A stretch of 7,854 bases of DNA from an uncultured Collinsella sp. (GCA_900545505.1 UQZC01000069.1:1-7854); one strand, 5' to 3'. Shown: positions 1 to 6,654, counted from the first letter of the stretch. A program made the numbers and translations. The notes: generated by a model from the sequence alone, not told the origin.

Positions 1-179
1 GCGCGTTGGCGGCGGCTCGTCTGGAGGGCTTGCCGCTCTTTGAGTGCATGGCGGCGGGTGCACGCGCCTCGGCGGTGACGGTGTCGCGCTTGGGCGCGCA
101 ACAGTCGATTCCCACGCGCGCCGAAGTTGAGCACGTGTTTGATTTAGACGATTTAGTACAAGACGGAGAAGCGGAGTAG
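1..179 (+). CDS. rbsK: Ribokinase-like PfkB sugar kinase, C-terminal end (partial)
   Basis: Reading from base 3, an open frame of 58 codons ends at TAG 177-179; the start lies outside the window. The visible residues include ASAVTVSRLGAQQSIPTRAE, which resembles the C-terminal end of ribokinases, where an Ala-rich helix runs into 'SVTR.GAQ.SIPTR.EV'. Ribokinase phosphorylates ribose to ribose 5-phosphate with ATP in the cytosol. The catalytic Asp and the nucleotide site would lie upstream and cannot be checked. The next gene, a nucleoside hydrolase, starts only 4 bp after this stop, and its ribosome binding site (GGAG, 173-176) lies inside the last codons, so the two are very likely co-transcribed and translationally linked. 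A hydrolase that frees ribose next to a ribose kinase makes biochemical sense. Another PfkB-family sugar or nucleoside kinase is possible. Confidence 0.72.
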   Translation, partial: ALAAARLEGLPLFECMAAGARASAVTVSRLGAQQSIPTRAEVEHVFDLDDLVQDGEAE

Positions 180-183
180 AACA

Positions 184-1162
184 ATGGCAATCAAGAAGCT
201 GATCCTTGATCTGGATATGGGCGTGGACGATGCGATGGCGCTTGCCTATGCCATCGCGAGCCCCGAGGTGGAGCTCGTGGGCATCACCACGTGCTTTGGC
301 AACGTGCGCGTCGAGCAATCGGCGCACAACTGCCTGGCAGTGCTCGATCTGCTGGGTCGCCCCGAGATTCCGGTGTACCTGGGCGCCGATCGTCCCATTA
401 AGGCGACTGAGCCCTATACACCGCCGGCGTCCACCACGCTCATCCACGGCAAGAACGGCATTGGCGGGGCGAGCGGGCCCGCGTCGCCGTACGAGCCGGT
501 GTCGACGCTCGTCAACGCGTCGGATGGCGATTCCGGTCGATTATCTGATCGATGCCGCGCGCACCTATGGCCCCGATCTGATCTACGTGGAGACCGGTCC
601 GCTCTCCAACCTGGCACTTGCCTTGGAGCGCGATGCGGCGGCGATGATGTCTATCGGTCGCGTGGTCGTGATGGGCGGCGCCCTGACCGTGCCCGGAAAC
701 GTGAGTGCGGGCGCCGAGGCCAACATGGCAAGCGATCCCGAGGCGGCCGATGCCGTGCTACGTTCGGGCCGCAAGCTCACTATGGTGGGTCTGGATGTGA
801 CGCATCGCGTGGTGCTCACGCGTCGCGACATTGCCGGCTGGACGGGTTCGGGCACCATGACCGGTTGCGCGTTTGCGAGCATGGTGGAGCACTACATTGG
901 CTCGTACGAGATGAACGCCCCCTACCTGGGTGGCTGCGCGCTGCACGATCCGCTTGCCGTCGCTGTGGCGATCGACCCCACGCTCGTGGGTGCGCTCGGC
1001 TGTAACCTGCGCGTCGACCTGCTCGGCGAGTATCGCGGCCGCACCATTTGCGACGAGCGCCGCCTATCCGATCCAGACAAGAGCGCGCTTGTGGCACTGA
1101 CCGTGGATGCCCCGCGCTTCCTGTCCGAGTTCAAGGCGCGCATGGCCCGCATCCTAGGCTAG
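184..1162 (+). pseudogene. Inosine-uridine-preferring nucleoside hydrolase, frameshifted
   Basis: Two reading frames together make one nucleoside hydrolase of about 325 residues, the usual family length. The first, from ATG 184, carries the N-terminal signature LDLDMGVDDAMALAYA with the Ca-binding Asp cluster (D9, D11, D15, D16). It loses homology after about codon 114. The second frame picks up near 527 with IPVDYLIDAARTYG and continues through GPLSNLALAL, VVMGGAL, the N-x-x-x-DPEAA motif and LHDPLAV (catalytic region) to TAG 1160-1162. Dropping one G at 526/527 gives a continuous ASDAIPVDYLIDAA. As written, the first frame would yield 273 residues ending at 1005 with a random Arg-rich tail that lacks the C-terminal active-site Asp. 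The family hydrolyses ribonucleosides to base plus ribose. The usual DxDPG motif reads DLDMG here. The start is supported by GGAG 7 bp upstream. Whether the lesion is real or a sequencing error cannot be told from one sequence. Confidence 0.88.
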
Positions 1163-1259
1163 GCTCGGGATCGAAGCACGCCCATCTGCTCGATGTGGCC
1201 GCCGGCGGGCCGACATCTACCGTTCGCCAGCCCGATGGTCCCCGGGGCGGGGAGAGCGC

Positions 1260-1265
1260 TATAAT
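1260..1265 (+). promoter_or_regulatory. Probable -10 box of the beta-glucoside operon promoter
   Basis: A perfect TATAAT lies 15 bp before the first RAT motif, so transcription would start near 1271-1273 and the RAT would sit almost at the 5' end of the RNA, the usual arrangement for bgl-type leaders. No good -35 box lies at the expected 1237-1242 (GGTCCC). A short inverted repeat, ATGCA-TTT-TGCAT (1264-1276), overlaps the box and the start point and could bind a regulator. The rest of 1163-1259 is GC-rich; I see neither a convincing terminator nor a gene in it. Confidence 0.6.
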
Positions 1266-1279
1266 GCATTTTGCATCTT

Positions 1280-1309
1280 GGATTGTTACTCCTGTGTGGA
1301 GGCATGCCC
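1280..1309 (+). promoter_or_regulatory. Ribonucleic antiterminator motif, copy 1 (full length)
   Basis: This 30-base element begins GGATTGTTACT and ends GGAGGCATGCCC, with a central CTCC/GGAG stem around a TGTGT loop. It matches the layout of the RAT targets of BglG/LicT proteins (GGATTGTTACTG, a variable stem-loop, then CAGGCAAAACC). The 3' side reads GGCATG rather than the textbook GGCAAAA, and that deviation recurs in the other two copies in this window, suggesting a lineage-specific RAT form. It precedes the gene of a matching RNA-binding protein and an intrinsic terminator. Confidence 0.85.
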
Positions 1310-1325
1310 AAGAGCAATACAACAC

Positions 1326-1348
1326 GGATTGTTACGTAAGGCATGACC
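1326..1348 (+). promoter_or_regulatory. RAT-like motif, copy 2 (short), overlapping the leader terminator
   Basis: GGATTGTTAC (1326-1335) is identical to the first ten bases of copy 1. After only four bases (GTAA) comes GGCATGACC (1340-1348), so the upper stem of a normal RAT is missing. Its 3' half lies inside the 5' arm of the terminator at 1338-1382, so the two structures cannot form together, which is the hallmark of BglG-family antitermination. It may be the element that acts on the terminator, with copy 1 as an added binding site, or a degenerate duplicate. Confidence 0.68.
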
Positions 1349-1382
1349 GCAATAGCACTGCTATTGGCTATCATGCCTTTTT
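1338..1382 (+). terminator. Leader intrinsic terminator of the beta-glucoside operon
   Basis: AAGGCATGA (1338-1346) pairs perfectly with TCATGCCTT (1371-1379). An inner stem pairs CAATAGC (1350-1356) with GCTATTG (1360-1366) around an ACT loop, and a run of five T follows (1378-1382). It stands 29 bp before the antiterminator start codon and overlaps RAT copy 2, so it should stop transcription unless the antiterminator protein holds the RAT hairpin. Confidence 0.85.
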
Positions 1383-1411
1383 CTGTGAGTGTTCTTGAAA
1401 GGAGGTTCACC

Positions 1412-2251
1412 ATGCTTGCAATTAAAAAGCTTAACAACAACGCGGTTCTTTGCCGTGACGGACAGGGGCGAGATGTCATCGCCATGGGCAGGGGCGTCGG
1501 TTTCGGCGGAGATTTTCCTCGAGAGCTCCCTCTTTCTAAAATCGAGCATACGTTTTACGACATTGATCCTAAAGGACAAGATGTCATGAGGGATCTTCCC
1601 TCGGATATCGTGATGTTTGCGGCGAAAGTTATGGACATCGTTGCCAACGAACTGCCCTACGACCTCTCAACCAATGCGACGCTGTTCATGGCTGATCACC
1701 TGTCGTTTGCCGTTGCGCGAGCCCAAAAGGGGGTCCGCATCGCGATGCCTCTTGCCTATGAAGTGCGGGAGACGTATCCGAAGGAATACAAGGCTGCCCA
1801 GTTTATCGTCATGCGACTCGAGAAGGAGCTCGGAGAGCGGCTTCCCAAGGATGAGATTGCCAGTATTGCGATGAATCTCGTGAACGCACGGGTTGTTGAA
1901 GCCGTCAAAGCCACGGCCGAGCCCACAAAGCAGTTCGACGATATGCTCGAGGACGTTATCGAGATTCTCGAAAGCGATTTCCGCATTATTGTCGACCGCG
2001 ATTCCTTTGATTTCACCCGCTTCGCCACGCATCTGCGGTACCTGTTCAAGCGCATTCAAGCCGGCGAGTCGCTGAACAGCGCCAACATGCAGATGTACAA
2101 GAACTTTCGTGAGGAGTTTCCGCAGTTGGCAGAGTGCGTGAAGCATATCGGTTCCTATTGTCGTGAAACGTGGGACGCCACGCTCTCCGAGGAGGAGGAA
2201 CTCTATCTGATGATCCATCTCAACCGGATCATCTCCAAAAAAGGATTGTAA
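1412..2251 (+). CDS. licT: BglG/LicT-family transcription antiterminator
   Basis: This 279-residue protein has the family's standard length and order. Residues 1-56 are the CAT RNA-binding domain (KKLNNNAVL...DVIAMGRGVGFGG). PRD1 spans about 65-170 and PRD2 about 172-277. It binds RAT hairpins in nascent mRNA, blocks the overlapping terminator, and is controlled by PTS phosphorylation of PRD histidines. H96 (ADHLSFA), H207 (THLRYL) and H269 (MIHLNRI) sit where regulatory histidines are expected. The fourth, normally in a 'IALH.VNA' context, is Asn155 here (IAMNLVNA). The start at 1412 is chosen because AAAGGAGG (1398-1405) lies 6 bp upstream and the protein then begins at the CAT domain; an in-frame start at 1343 would translate the leader terminator. 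The leader RATs and the PTS and glycosidase genes downstream identify the regulon. A RAT-like motif overlaps its stop codon. Confidence 0.95.
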   Translation: MLAIKKLNNNAVLCRDGQGRDVIAMGRGVGFGGDFPRELPLSKIEHTFYDIDPKGQDVMRDLPSDIVMFAAKVMDIVANELPYDLSTNATLFMADHLSFAVARAQKGVRIAMPLAYEVRETYPKEYKAAQFIVMRLEKELGERLPKDEIASIAMNLVNARVVEAVKATAEPTKQFDDMLEDVIEILESDFRIIVDRDSFDFTRFATHLRYLFKRIQAGESLNSANMQMYKNFREEFPQLAECVKHIGSYCRETWDATLSEEEELYLMIHLNRIISKKGL

Positions 2252-2275
2252 CCCGTAGCCATTCGGGGCATGACC
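2243..2275 (+). promoter_or_regulatory. RAT-like motif, copy 3, overlapping the antiterminator stop codon
   Basis: GGATTGTAACCCG (2243-2255), then a TAGCCATT loop, then CGGGGCATGACC (2264-2275) reproduces the RAT layout with a CCCG/CGGG stem. The last nine bases (GGCATGACC) are identical to copy 2. The final codons GGA TTG TAA of the antiterminator gene are part of it. Operons of the E. coli bgl type carry a RAT on both sides of the antiterminator gene. However, I find no run of T after this one; GGCA/TGCC pairing at 2267-2280 is weak, so what it controls is open. Confidence 0.65.
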
Positions 2276-2321
2276 TTTGCCGATTCGAACAGTAAGCCAA
2301 GATTGTGCAAAGGAGCCAATG

Positions 2322-3770
2322 ATGGCAAATTACAAAAAGGTGGCAGAGCAGATTCTCTCCACTGTGGGCGGGGCGGAAAACGTGGCTTCGGTTACGCATT
2401 GCATGACGCGCCTGCGCTTCAGCCTCAAGGATGAAAGCCTCTCGAATGATGAGAAGCTTGAGGACATCTCGTCTATCATCAGCGTCGTGCACGCCGGAGG
2501 GCAGGTGCAGCTGGTGATCGGGCCCACGGTCGACAAGGTCTACGACGAGGTTTGTAAGCAGGGCGGATTCGAGGTCACGGTATCGATTGACGAGGAACTC
2601 GATGGCCCTCAGCTTAGCTGGAAGGAGCGCTTGGCGCCCAAGCACCTCTTCAATCAGCTGCTCGATGCCGTGAGCGGCGCTATCACCCCGATTCTTCCGA
2701 TCTTTTGTGTCGCCGGTATCTTCAAGATGCTCGTTATTCTGTTTGGGCCCGAAGGCGCCGGTTTTATGTCCGAAACGAGCGACCTGTATCGGATCCTTTC
2801 CCTGGTGGGCGATGCGGCGTATTACTACTTCCCGGTGTTTGCCGCCTATAGCTCGGCTAAGAAGTTCAAAACGAGTCCTGTGCTGGCACTGCTCATCGCT
2901 GTTGTGATGATTTATCCCGACATGCTCGCTATTGTTGAGGACGGAAAGCCTTTCAGCGTCTTCGGCATCCCCATGCAGCTCGTCAACTACACCCAGGCTG
3001 TTCTTCCGGTCATCTTGATCACCTGGGCCCAGTCCTATGTTGAGCGCTTCTTTAAGAAGATCTCGCCTGATATGTTGCGCGTTCTGATCGTACCCGTGGG
3101 TACGGTGCTCGTGATGTTGCCGGTCGCGCTGTGCCTCTGCGGCCCTGCCGTCCAATTTGTCATGGGCCTTGTGGCCGATTTCATCATTTGGCTCGCCTCT
3201 GTTGCCGGTCCCGCTGCGACCGCGGTTATCGGCGCATTCTGGAATCTGATCATCGCCACCGGCATGCACGTGCCGATCTATACCGCCATATTGCCCGCCG
3301 CGCTCCAGAACGGTTACGACGCCATCTTATACCCCGGCGCCGCGGTTGTAGCCTACACCACGCTTGCCATCGCGCTCGCCTATGGCCTGCGCGCTAAGGA
3401 CAAGGAGAATCGAGCCACGGGCTGGAACTTGTTCATCACCTATGCCTTCGGTCGCGTGAGTGAGCCCATCATCTACGGCATCCTGTTTCGCGACAAGAAA
3501 GCTCTTGCCTGGAACATGATTGGTGGTGCTGTCGGTGGTCTGCTGGTAAGCCTTCTTCATGCCAACGTCTATATCTTCACTGGCGTTGGTTTCCCATGGA
3601 TGAACGTGCTCATGTTTGCTCAGGATATCATCCCCGGCACCATCGGGTGTCTTGCTGGCGGTGCCGTGACGTTTGCGTTGGCGATGGTTTTTGGATTTGA
3701 AGGACAGGAGAAGATGCCGTTGAAGTCCAAGAGCGGCGATTCTGAGGCTGTTGAATCCGTCGAGGCATAA
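2322..3770 (+). CDS. PTS beta-glucoside transporter subunit EIIBC (no EIIA domain)
   Basis: This 482-residue membrane permease takes up and phosphorylates beta-glucosides. Residues 1-80 are an EIIB domain with phospho-acceptor Cys27 in THCMTRLRF, the glucose/glucoside-type signature. Residues about 105-460 are the EIIC domain with many hydrophobic segments, including NQLLDAVSGAITPILPIFCV, a TGMHVPIY motif (His316) and GRVSEPIIYG (Glu381), which corresponds to the 'GITEPAIYG' motif of the family. The protein ends at 482 with a short charged tail, whereas BglF-type fusions continue into a C-terminal EIIA domain. EIIA must therefore come from another protein. The start is ATG 2322, 6 bp after AGGAG (2311-2315); the adjacent ATG 2319 is only 3 bp from it. 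It lies 70 bp downstream of the antiterminator gene and upstream of the 6-phospho-beta-glucosidase, so the substrate is probably cellobiose, salicin, arbutin or a related glucoside. Confidence 0.93.
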   Translation: MANYKKVAEQILSTVGGAENVASVTHCMTRLRFSLKDESLSNDEKLEDISSIISVVHAGGQVQLVIGPTVDKVYDEVCKQGGFEVTVSIDEELDGPQLSWKERLAPKHLFNQLLDAVSGAITPILPIFCVAGIFKMLVILFGPEGAGFMSETSDLYRILSLVGDAAYYYFPVFAAYSSAKKFKTSPVLALLIAVVMIYPDMLAIVEDGKPFSVFGIPMQLVNYTQAVLPVILITWAQSYVERFFKKISPDMLRVLIVPVGTVLVMLPVALCLCGPAVQFVMGLVADFIIWLASVAGPAATAVIGAFWNLIIATGMHVPIYTAILPAALQNGYDAILYPGAAVVAYTTLAIALAYGLRAKDKENRATGWNLFITYAFGRVSEPIIYGILFRDKKALAWNMIGGAVGGLLVSLLHANVYIFTGVGFPWMNVLMFAQDIIPGTIGCLAGGAVTFALAMVFGFEGQEKMPLKSKSGDSEAVESVEA

Positions 3771-3798
3771 GAGGCTACTGCACAAATATGCTCCCCAG

Positions 3799-3833
3799 CC
3801 GTTGCGCGGTCCGACCCCTTGGCCGCGCAACGG
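3799..3833 (+). other. Strong hairpin between permease and glycosidase genes
   Basis: CCGTTGCGCGG (3799-3809) and CCGCGCAACGG (3823-3833) are perfect 11-base complements around a 13-base loop, which may itself close by CC/GG pairing. No run of T follows, so it is not a standard intrinsic terminator. In the 146-bp gap between two genes of one operon it could act as an RNA processing or stability element, or as a partial terminator that lowers expression of the downstream gene. This is inference. Confidence 0.6.
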
Positions 3834-3916
3834 TACTGTGCTGTTGCACGGCACTTGCCGAGTCCGTTGCGTTCGACAGCGTGGGCCGGGAATTTGATAG
3901 AAAGGACGACACCATA

Positions 3917-5335
3917 ATGTTTAGAGAAGATTTTTTATGGGGCGGGGCTCTGGCTGCAAACCAGTGCGAGGGAGGATGGAACGAAGGCGGTCGCGGTTTA
4001 GCCAATTCCGACATGCTGCCGTTTGGCGATCAACGCATGGACGTCATGCGGGGAGACCTTGATCCGCGTGCGTTGGCACCCGACAGCTTCTATCCCGCTC
4101 GCAAAGGCATTGATTTTTACCATAGGTACAAGCAGGATATTGAACTGTTTGCCCAGATGGGTTTTAAATGCCTGCGCTTATCGATCGCCTGGAGCCGCAT
4201 TTTTCCCAAAGGAGACGAAGCCGAGCCCAATGAAGAAGGCCTTGCCTTTTACGAGGATGTTTTTAGGACGTGCCGCGCGCATGGCATTGAGCCTTTGGTG
4301 ACGCTCAACCACTATGATGTCCCCATGCATCTCGTCGATGCGTATGGCGGATGGCGCGATCGCAGGTTGGTCGACCTGTTCGATCGATATTCGCGTACCG
4401 TGTTCGAGCGCTATCGGGGATTGGTCAATTATTGGCTGACCTTTAACGAGATCAACATCATGACGCAGGCGTGCTTTATGGCGGCGGGGATCATCTTCGA
4501 GCAAGGGGAGAATCGCTATGCAACGGTTCACACGGCCGTGCACCATGTATTGGTTGCGAGTGCCCGTGCGGTCGGGGCGTGTCATGAACTGTGCCCCGGG
4601 GCGAAGATCGGTTGCATGCTCAACGCAGGTGTCTTCTATCCGGCTACATGTGATCCGGACGATGTGCTGGCTGCGCAGGCTGAGAATCGCAGCCATTACA
4701 TGTTTACCGACGTCCAGGTGCGCGGTGCGTACCCGAGCTATGTTCTCAAGGAATACGCCCGCCATGGTTTTGAGGTGCCCTATCGGGATGATGACCGCGA
4801 AGTACTGGCTGCAAACCTGGTCGATTTCGTCTCGTTTTCGTATTACTCGACGCGCGTCGCAAAAGCGCATGCGGAAGGTCAGTTCGATTCGAACCTTCTT
4901 CGCTCGGCGCCTAATCCGTATCTAAAACAGGAGCCTTGGGGGAGGTTTATCGACCCCAAAGGGCTGCGCGTCACCATGAATGAAATCTGGGATCGCTATC
5001 AAAAGCCGCTGTTCATCGTCGAAAACGGTTTGGGTGCTCCTGATGTGCCGGAAGATTCGGGTGAAATAGAAGACGACTATCGAGTTGAATACCTGCGGGC
5101 CCACATCGAGGCGATGAGGGAGACCGTCGAGCTCGACGGGGTGGAACTCATGGGATATACCTGTTGGGGCCCGATCGATTTGGTTTCGGTCGCCACAGGA
5201 CAGATGCGTAAGCGCTACGGGTTTATCTATGTCGATCGAGACGATAGCGGTGCGGGCTCGTTTGAGAGACGTAAAAAGAAAAGCTTCGAATGGTACCGAC
5301 GCGTAATAGCAAGCAATGGCGAAGACCTTGCGTAA
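3917..5335 (+). CDS. bglA: 6-phospho-beta-glucosidase, glycoside hydrolase family 1
   Basis: This cytosolic enzyme hydrolyses the 6-phospho-beta-glucosides made by the PTS to glucose 6-phosphate and an aglycone or glucose. The protein has 472 residues, normal for GH1. It opens with FREDFLWGGALAANQCEGG. The acid/base Glu178 lies in LTFNEIN; the NEI form is typical of the phospho-specific members, where other GH1 enzymes have NEP. The nucleophile Glu369 lies in IVENGLG. The phosphate-binding motif VSVATGQMRKRYGFIYVDRD supplies Ser424, Lys432 and Tyr434, supporting a phosphorylated substrate rather than a plain beta-glucosidase. The start at 3917 fits AAAGGA (3901-3906) and the family N-terminus; the frame stays open back to 3788, but that stretch runs through the intergenic hairpin and looks non-coding. 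The gene lies 146 bp after the permease gene on the same strand, as the last gene of the operon. No clear terminator follows. Confidence 0.95.
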   Translation: MFREDFLWGGALAANQCEGGWNEGGRGLANSDMLPFGDQRMDVMRGDLDPRALAPDSFYPARKGIDFYHRYKQDIELFAQMGFKCLRLSIAWSRIFPKGDEAEPNEEGLAFYEDVFRTCRAHGIEPLVTLNHYDVPMHLVDAYGGWRDRRLVDLFDRYSRTVFERYRGLVNYWLTFNEINIMTQACFMAAGIIFEQGENRYATVHTAVHHVLVASARAVGACHELCPGAKIGCMLNAGVFYPATCDPDDVLAAQAENRSHYMFTDVQVRGAYPSYVLKEYARHGFEVPYRDDDREVLAANLVDFVSFSYYSTRVAKAHAEGQFDSNLLRSAPNPYLKQEPWGRFIDPKGLRVTMNEIWDRYQKPLFIVENGLGAPDVPEDSGEIEDDYRVEYLRAHIEAMRETVELDGVELMGYTCWGPIDLVSVATGQMRKRYGFIYVDRDDSGAGSFERRKKKSFEWYRRVIASNGEDLA

Positions 5336-5388
5336 TAACGTTAAGATGGACAAATGCGCCCGTTGGGGGAATAGTCGCGCCACTTTGC

Positions 5389-5456
5389 TTGACAACAGGC
5401 TAAACTAGCTAATAAACATTTACTCTTCTGTTTAGATTGAATTTGCGGTCGTTTAG
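5389..5456 (+). promoter_or_regulatory. Promoter region of the LacI-family gene with repeated GTTTA half-sites
   Basis: A perfect -35 TTGACA lies at 5389-5394. The -10 is uncertain: TAATAA (5410-5415) gives a 15-bp spacer and TAAACA (5413-5418) an 18-bp spacer. Overlapping it are CTAAAC (5400-5405), TAAACA (5413-5418), TGTTTAG (5429-5435) and GTTTAG (5451-5456). CTAAAC/GTTTAG and TAAACA/TGTTTA are inverted pairs, and the two GTTTAG copies are 21 bp apart, two helical turns. A repressor bound here would cover the promoter, so autoregulation by the following LacI-family protein is a reasonable inference. Confidence 0.55.
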
Positions 5457-5517
5457 TTGCCGAGCCACGGGGCGGTCAAGCCACGATGCTCGGCCGCGAC
5501 CGATGCTAGGGGGAATG

Positions 5518-6528
5518 ATGGCTAAAGCAAGCGTCCGCGAGATCAGCCGCATTACCGGCTTTTCGCCCGCAACCGTGTCCAACGCGCTCAACCGCAAGCG
5601 CAGCGTGAGCGAGGAGACCGCCAAGGTCATCCTGGAGTGTGCGCAGTCGCTCGGCTACCAGCAGTCGACGCAGCTCGAGAGCATCCAGTTTGTGCTTGCG
5701 CGCAAGACGGCCGCCATCCTGGACGAGAGCACCTTCCATCCCGCGGTCATCGAGGGCGTGGAGCGCCAGGCGCGTCGCCACGGCATGAGCACGAGCTTTG
5801 TCACGCTCGACTTTAGCGATCTTGACGCTGTGCGCCCGCAGGTCGAGGGCCTGATCGCCGATCCGTCCGCCGCTATCGTGCTGATGGGTACCGAGCTGGG
5901 CGAGGAGGACTACGCCCTGTTCGCCAACGCCGCCGCCCACCTGATCGTGCTCGACGGCTGGAGCGATCGCCAATACTTTGATGCCGTGGTCATTGCCAAC
6001 ACCGATTCGGTACTGCGCGCCGTGGACTACCTTATCGAGAAAGGTCACAAGCAAATCGGCTATCTGGCGGGCGACCTTCGCATCCGCAACTTTAAGGACC
6101 GCGAGCGCGGCTATCGCCAAGCGCTTGAGGATGCGGGCCTCGAGGCCAATCCGGCATGGCGTGTCACGCTGGGCACCACGCTCGAGGGCGCTTATCGCGA
6201 TATGGGCGCGTGGCTCGACAGCGTCTCGCACGACGACCTGCCGACGGCTTTCTTTGCCGAAAACGACGTGCTCGCCGTGGGTGCCATGCGCGCGCTCAAC
6301 GAGCACGGTATTCGCGTGCCCGAGGATGTCTCGATCATCGGCTTTGACGACCTGTCGTTGGGCGCCTTTTCCAACCCGCCGCTCACCACGGTGCACGTTC
6401 CCAAGCACGAGGTGGGCGAGATCGCGGTGCGCCGCCTGGTGGGCAACATCCGCAATCCCAAGAGCTATACCTGCAAGACGGCCGTATCGACCTATTTTGT
6501 CGAGCGCCAAAGCGTGCGCGAGATCTAG
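5518..6528 (+). CDS. LacI-family transcriptional regulator
   Basis: This 336-residue protein is a typical full-length LacI-family member. Residues 3-48 form the DNA-binding headpiece (SVREISRITGFSPATVSNAL, then VSEETAKVI and LGY). A periplasmic-binding-protein-like sugar domain follows from about 55, with VIANTDSVLRAVDYLIEKGH, IGYLAGD, AFFAENDVLAVGAMRAL, VSIIGFDDL and PPLTTVHVPKHEVGEIAVRRL. The usual hinge (about 'PN..AR.L' after LGY) is replaced by QQSTQLESIQF, so the hinge helix is atypical. ATG 5518 is preferred, 4 bp after AGGGGG; ATG 5515 is directly adjacent and equally in frame. The gene has its own promoter region and terminator, so it is a separate unit from the upstream operon. Its codons are more strongly G/C-ending than those of the antiterminator and permease genes. 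The effector is probably a sugar, and the targets are unknown. Confidence 0.94.
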   Translation: MAKASVREISRITGFSPATVSNALNRKRSVSEETAKVILECAQSLGYQQSTQLESIQFVLARKTAAILDESTFHPAVIEGVERQARRHGMSTSFVTLDFSDLDAVRPQVEGLIADPSAAIVLMGTELGEEDYALFANAAAHLIVLDGWSDRQYFDAVVIANTDSVLRAVDYLIEKGHKQIGYLAGDLRIRNFKDRERGYRQALEDAGLEANPAWRVTLGTTLEGAYRDMGAWLDSVSHDDLPTAFFAENDVLAVGAMRALNEHGIRVPEDVSIIGFDDLSLGAFSNPPLTTVHVPKHEVGEIAVRRLVGNIRNPKSYTCKTAVSTYFVERQSVREI

Positions 6529-6563
6529 TCGGAACGGCGCCAGACCCCAGAGCGGAAAAGTCC

Positions 6564-6580
6564 TTCTAGATTACCTAGAA
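6564..6580. repeat. Short inverted repeat TTCTAG-N5-CTAGAA
   Basis: Perfect 6-base arms (6564-6569 and 6575-6580) lie about 35 bp after the LacI-family stop codon and are followed by ATTTTTC. It could be a weak terminator or a binding site. TAGAAT (6576-6581) within it also resembles a -10 box, and the same TTCTAGAAT string recurs at 7312-7320. Confidence 0.4.
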
Positions 6581-6616
6581 TGATTTTTCTGGGACGGGGA
6601 TTTAAAACTCATTGAT

Positions 6617-6654
6617 CCCCGTCCCGGGTAGCTCATTTGGGACGGGGCTTTTTT
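6617..6654 (+). terminator. Intrinsic terminator after the LacI-family gene
   Basis: CCCCGTCCC (6617-6625) pairs with GGGACGGGG (6639-6647) around a 13-base loop, and a run of six T follows at 6649-6654. The upstream copy of GGGACGGGG at 6591 competes for the same arm and could form an alternative hairpin without a T run. Confidence 0.8.

Noticed and set aside
1343..1411. N-terminal extension of the antiterminator
   Set aside because: It would translate the terminator hairpin and leader. The CAT domain and a strong ribosome binding site point to ATG 1412.
2229..3269. Long open frame of 346 codons on the minus strand
   Set aside because: It lies antisense to the permease gene, its translation is rich in His, Arg, Asp and Asn with no recognisable domain, and it has no ribosome binding site. 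It is a by-product of codon bias on the other strand.
3788..3916. N-terminal extension of the 6-phospho-beta-glucosidase
   Set aside because: The residues do not resemble GH1 and are encoded by the intergenic hairpin. ATG 3917 has a ribosome binding site and the family's opening motif.
5437..5517. Upstream TTG start for the LacI-family regulator
   Set aside because: The added residues have no family similarity and lie in the promoter and leader. ATG 5515/5518 follows a G-rich ribosome binding site and leads straight into the HTH.
5506..6510. Open frame of 334 codons on the minus strand
   Set aside because: It is antisense to the well-supported LacI-family gene and the translation is low-complexity (Ala, Arg, His, Val).
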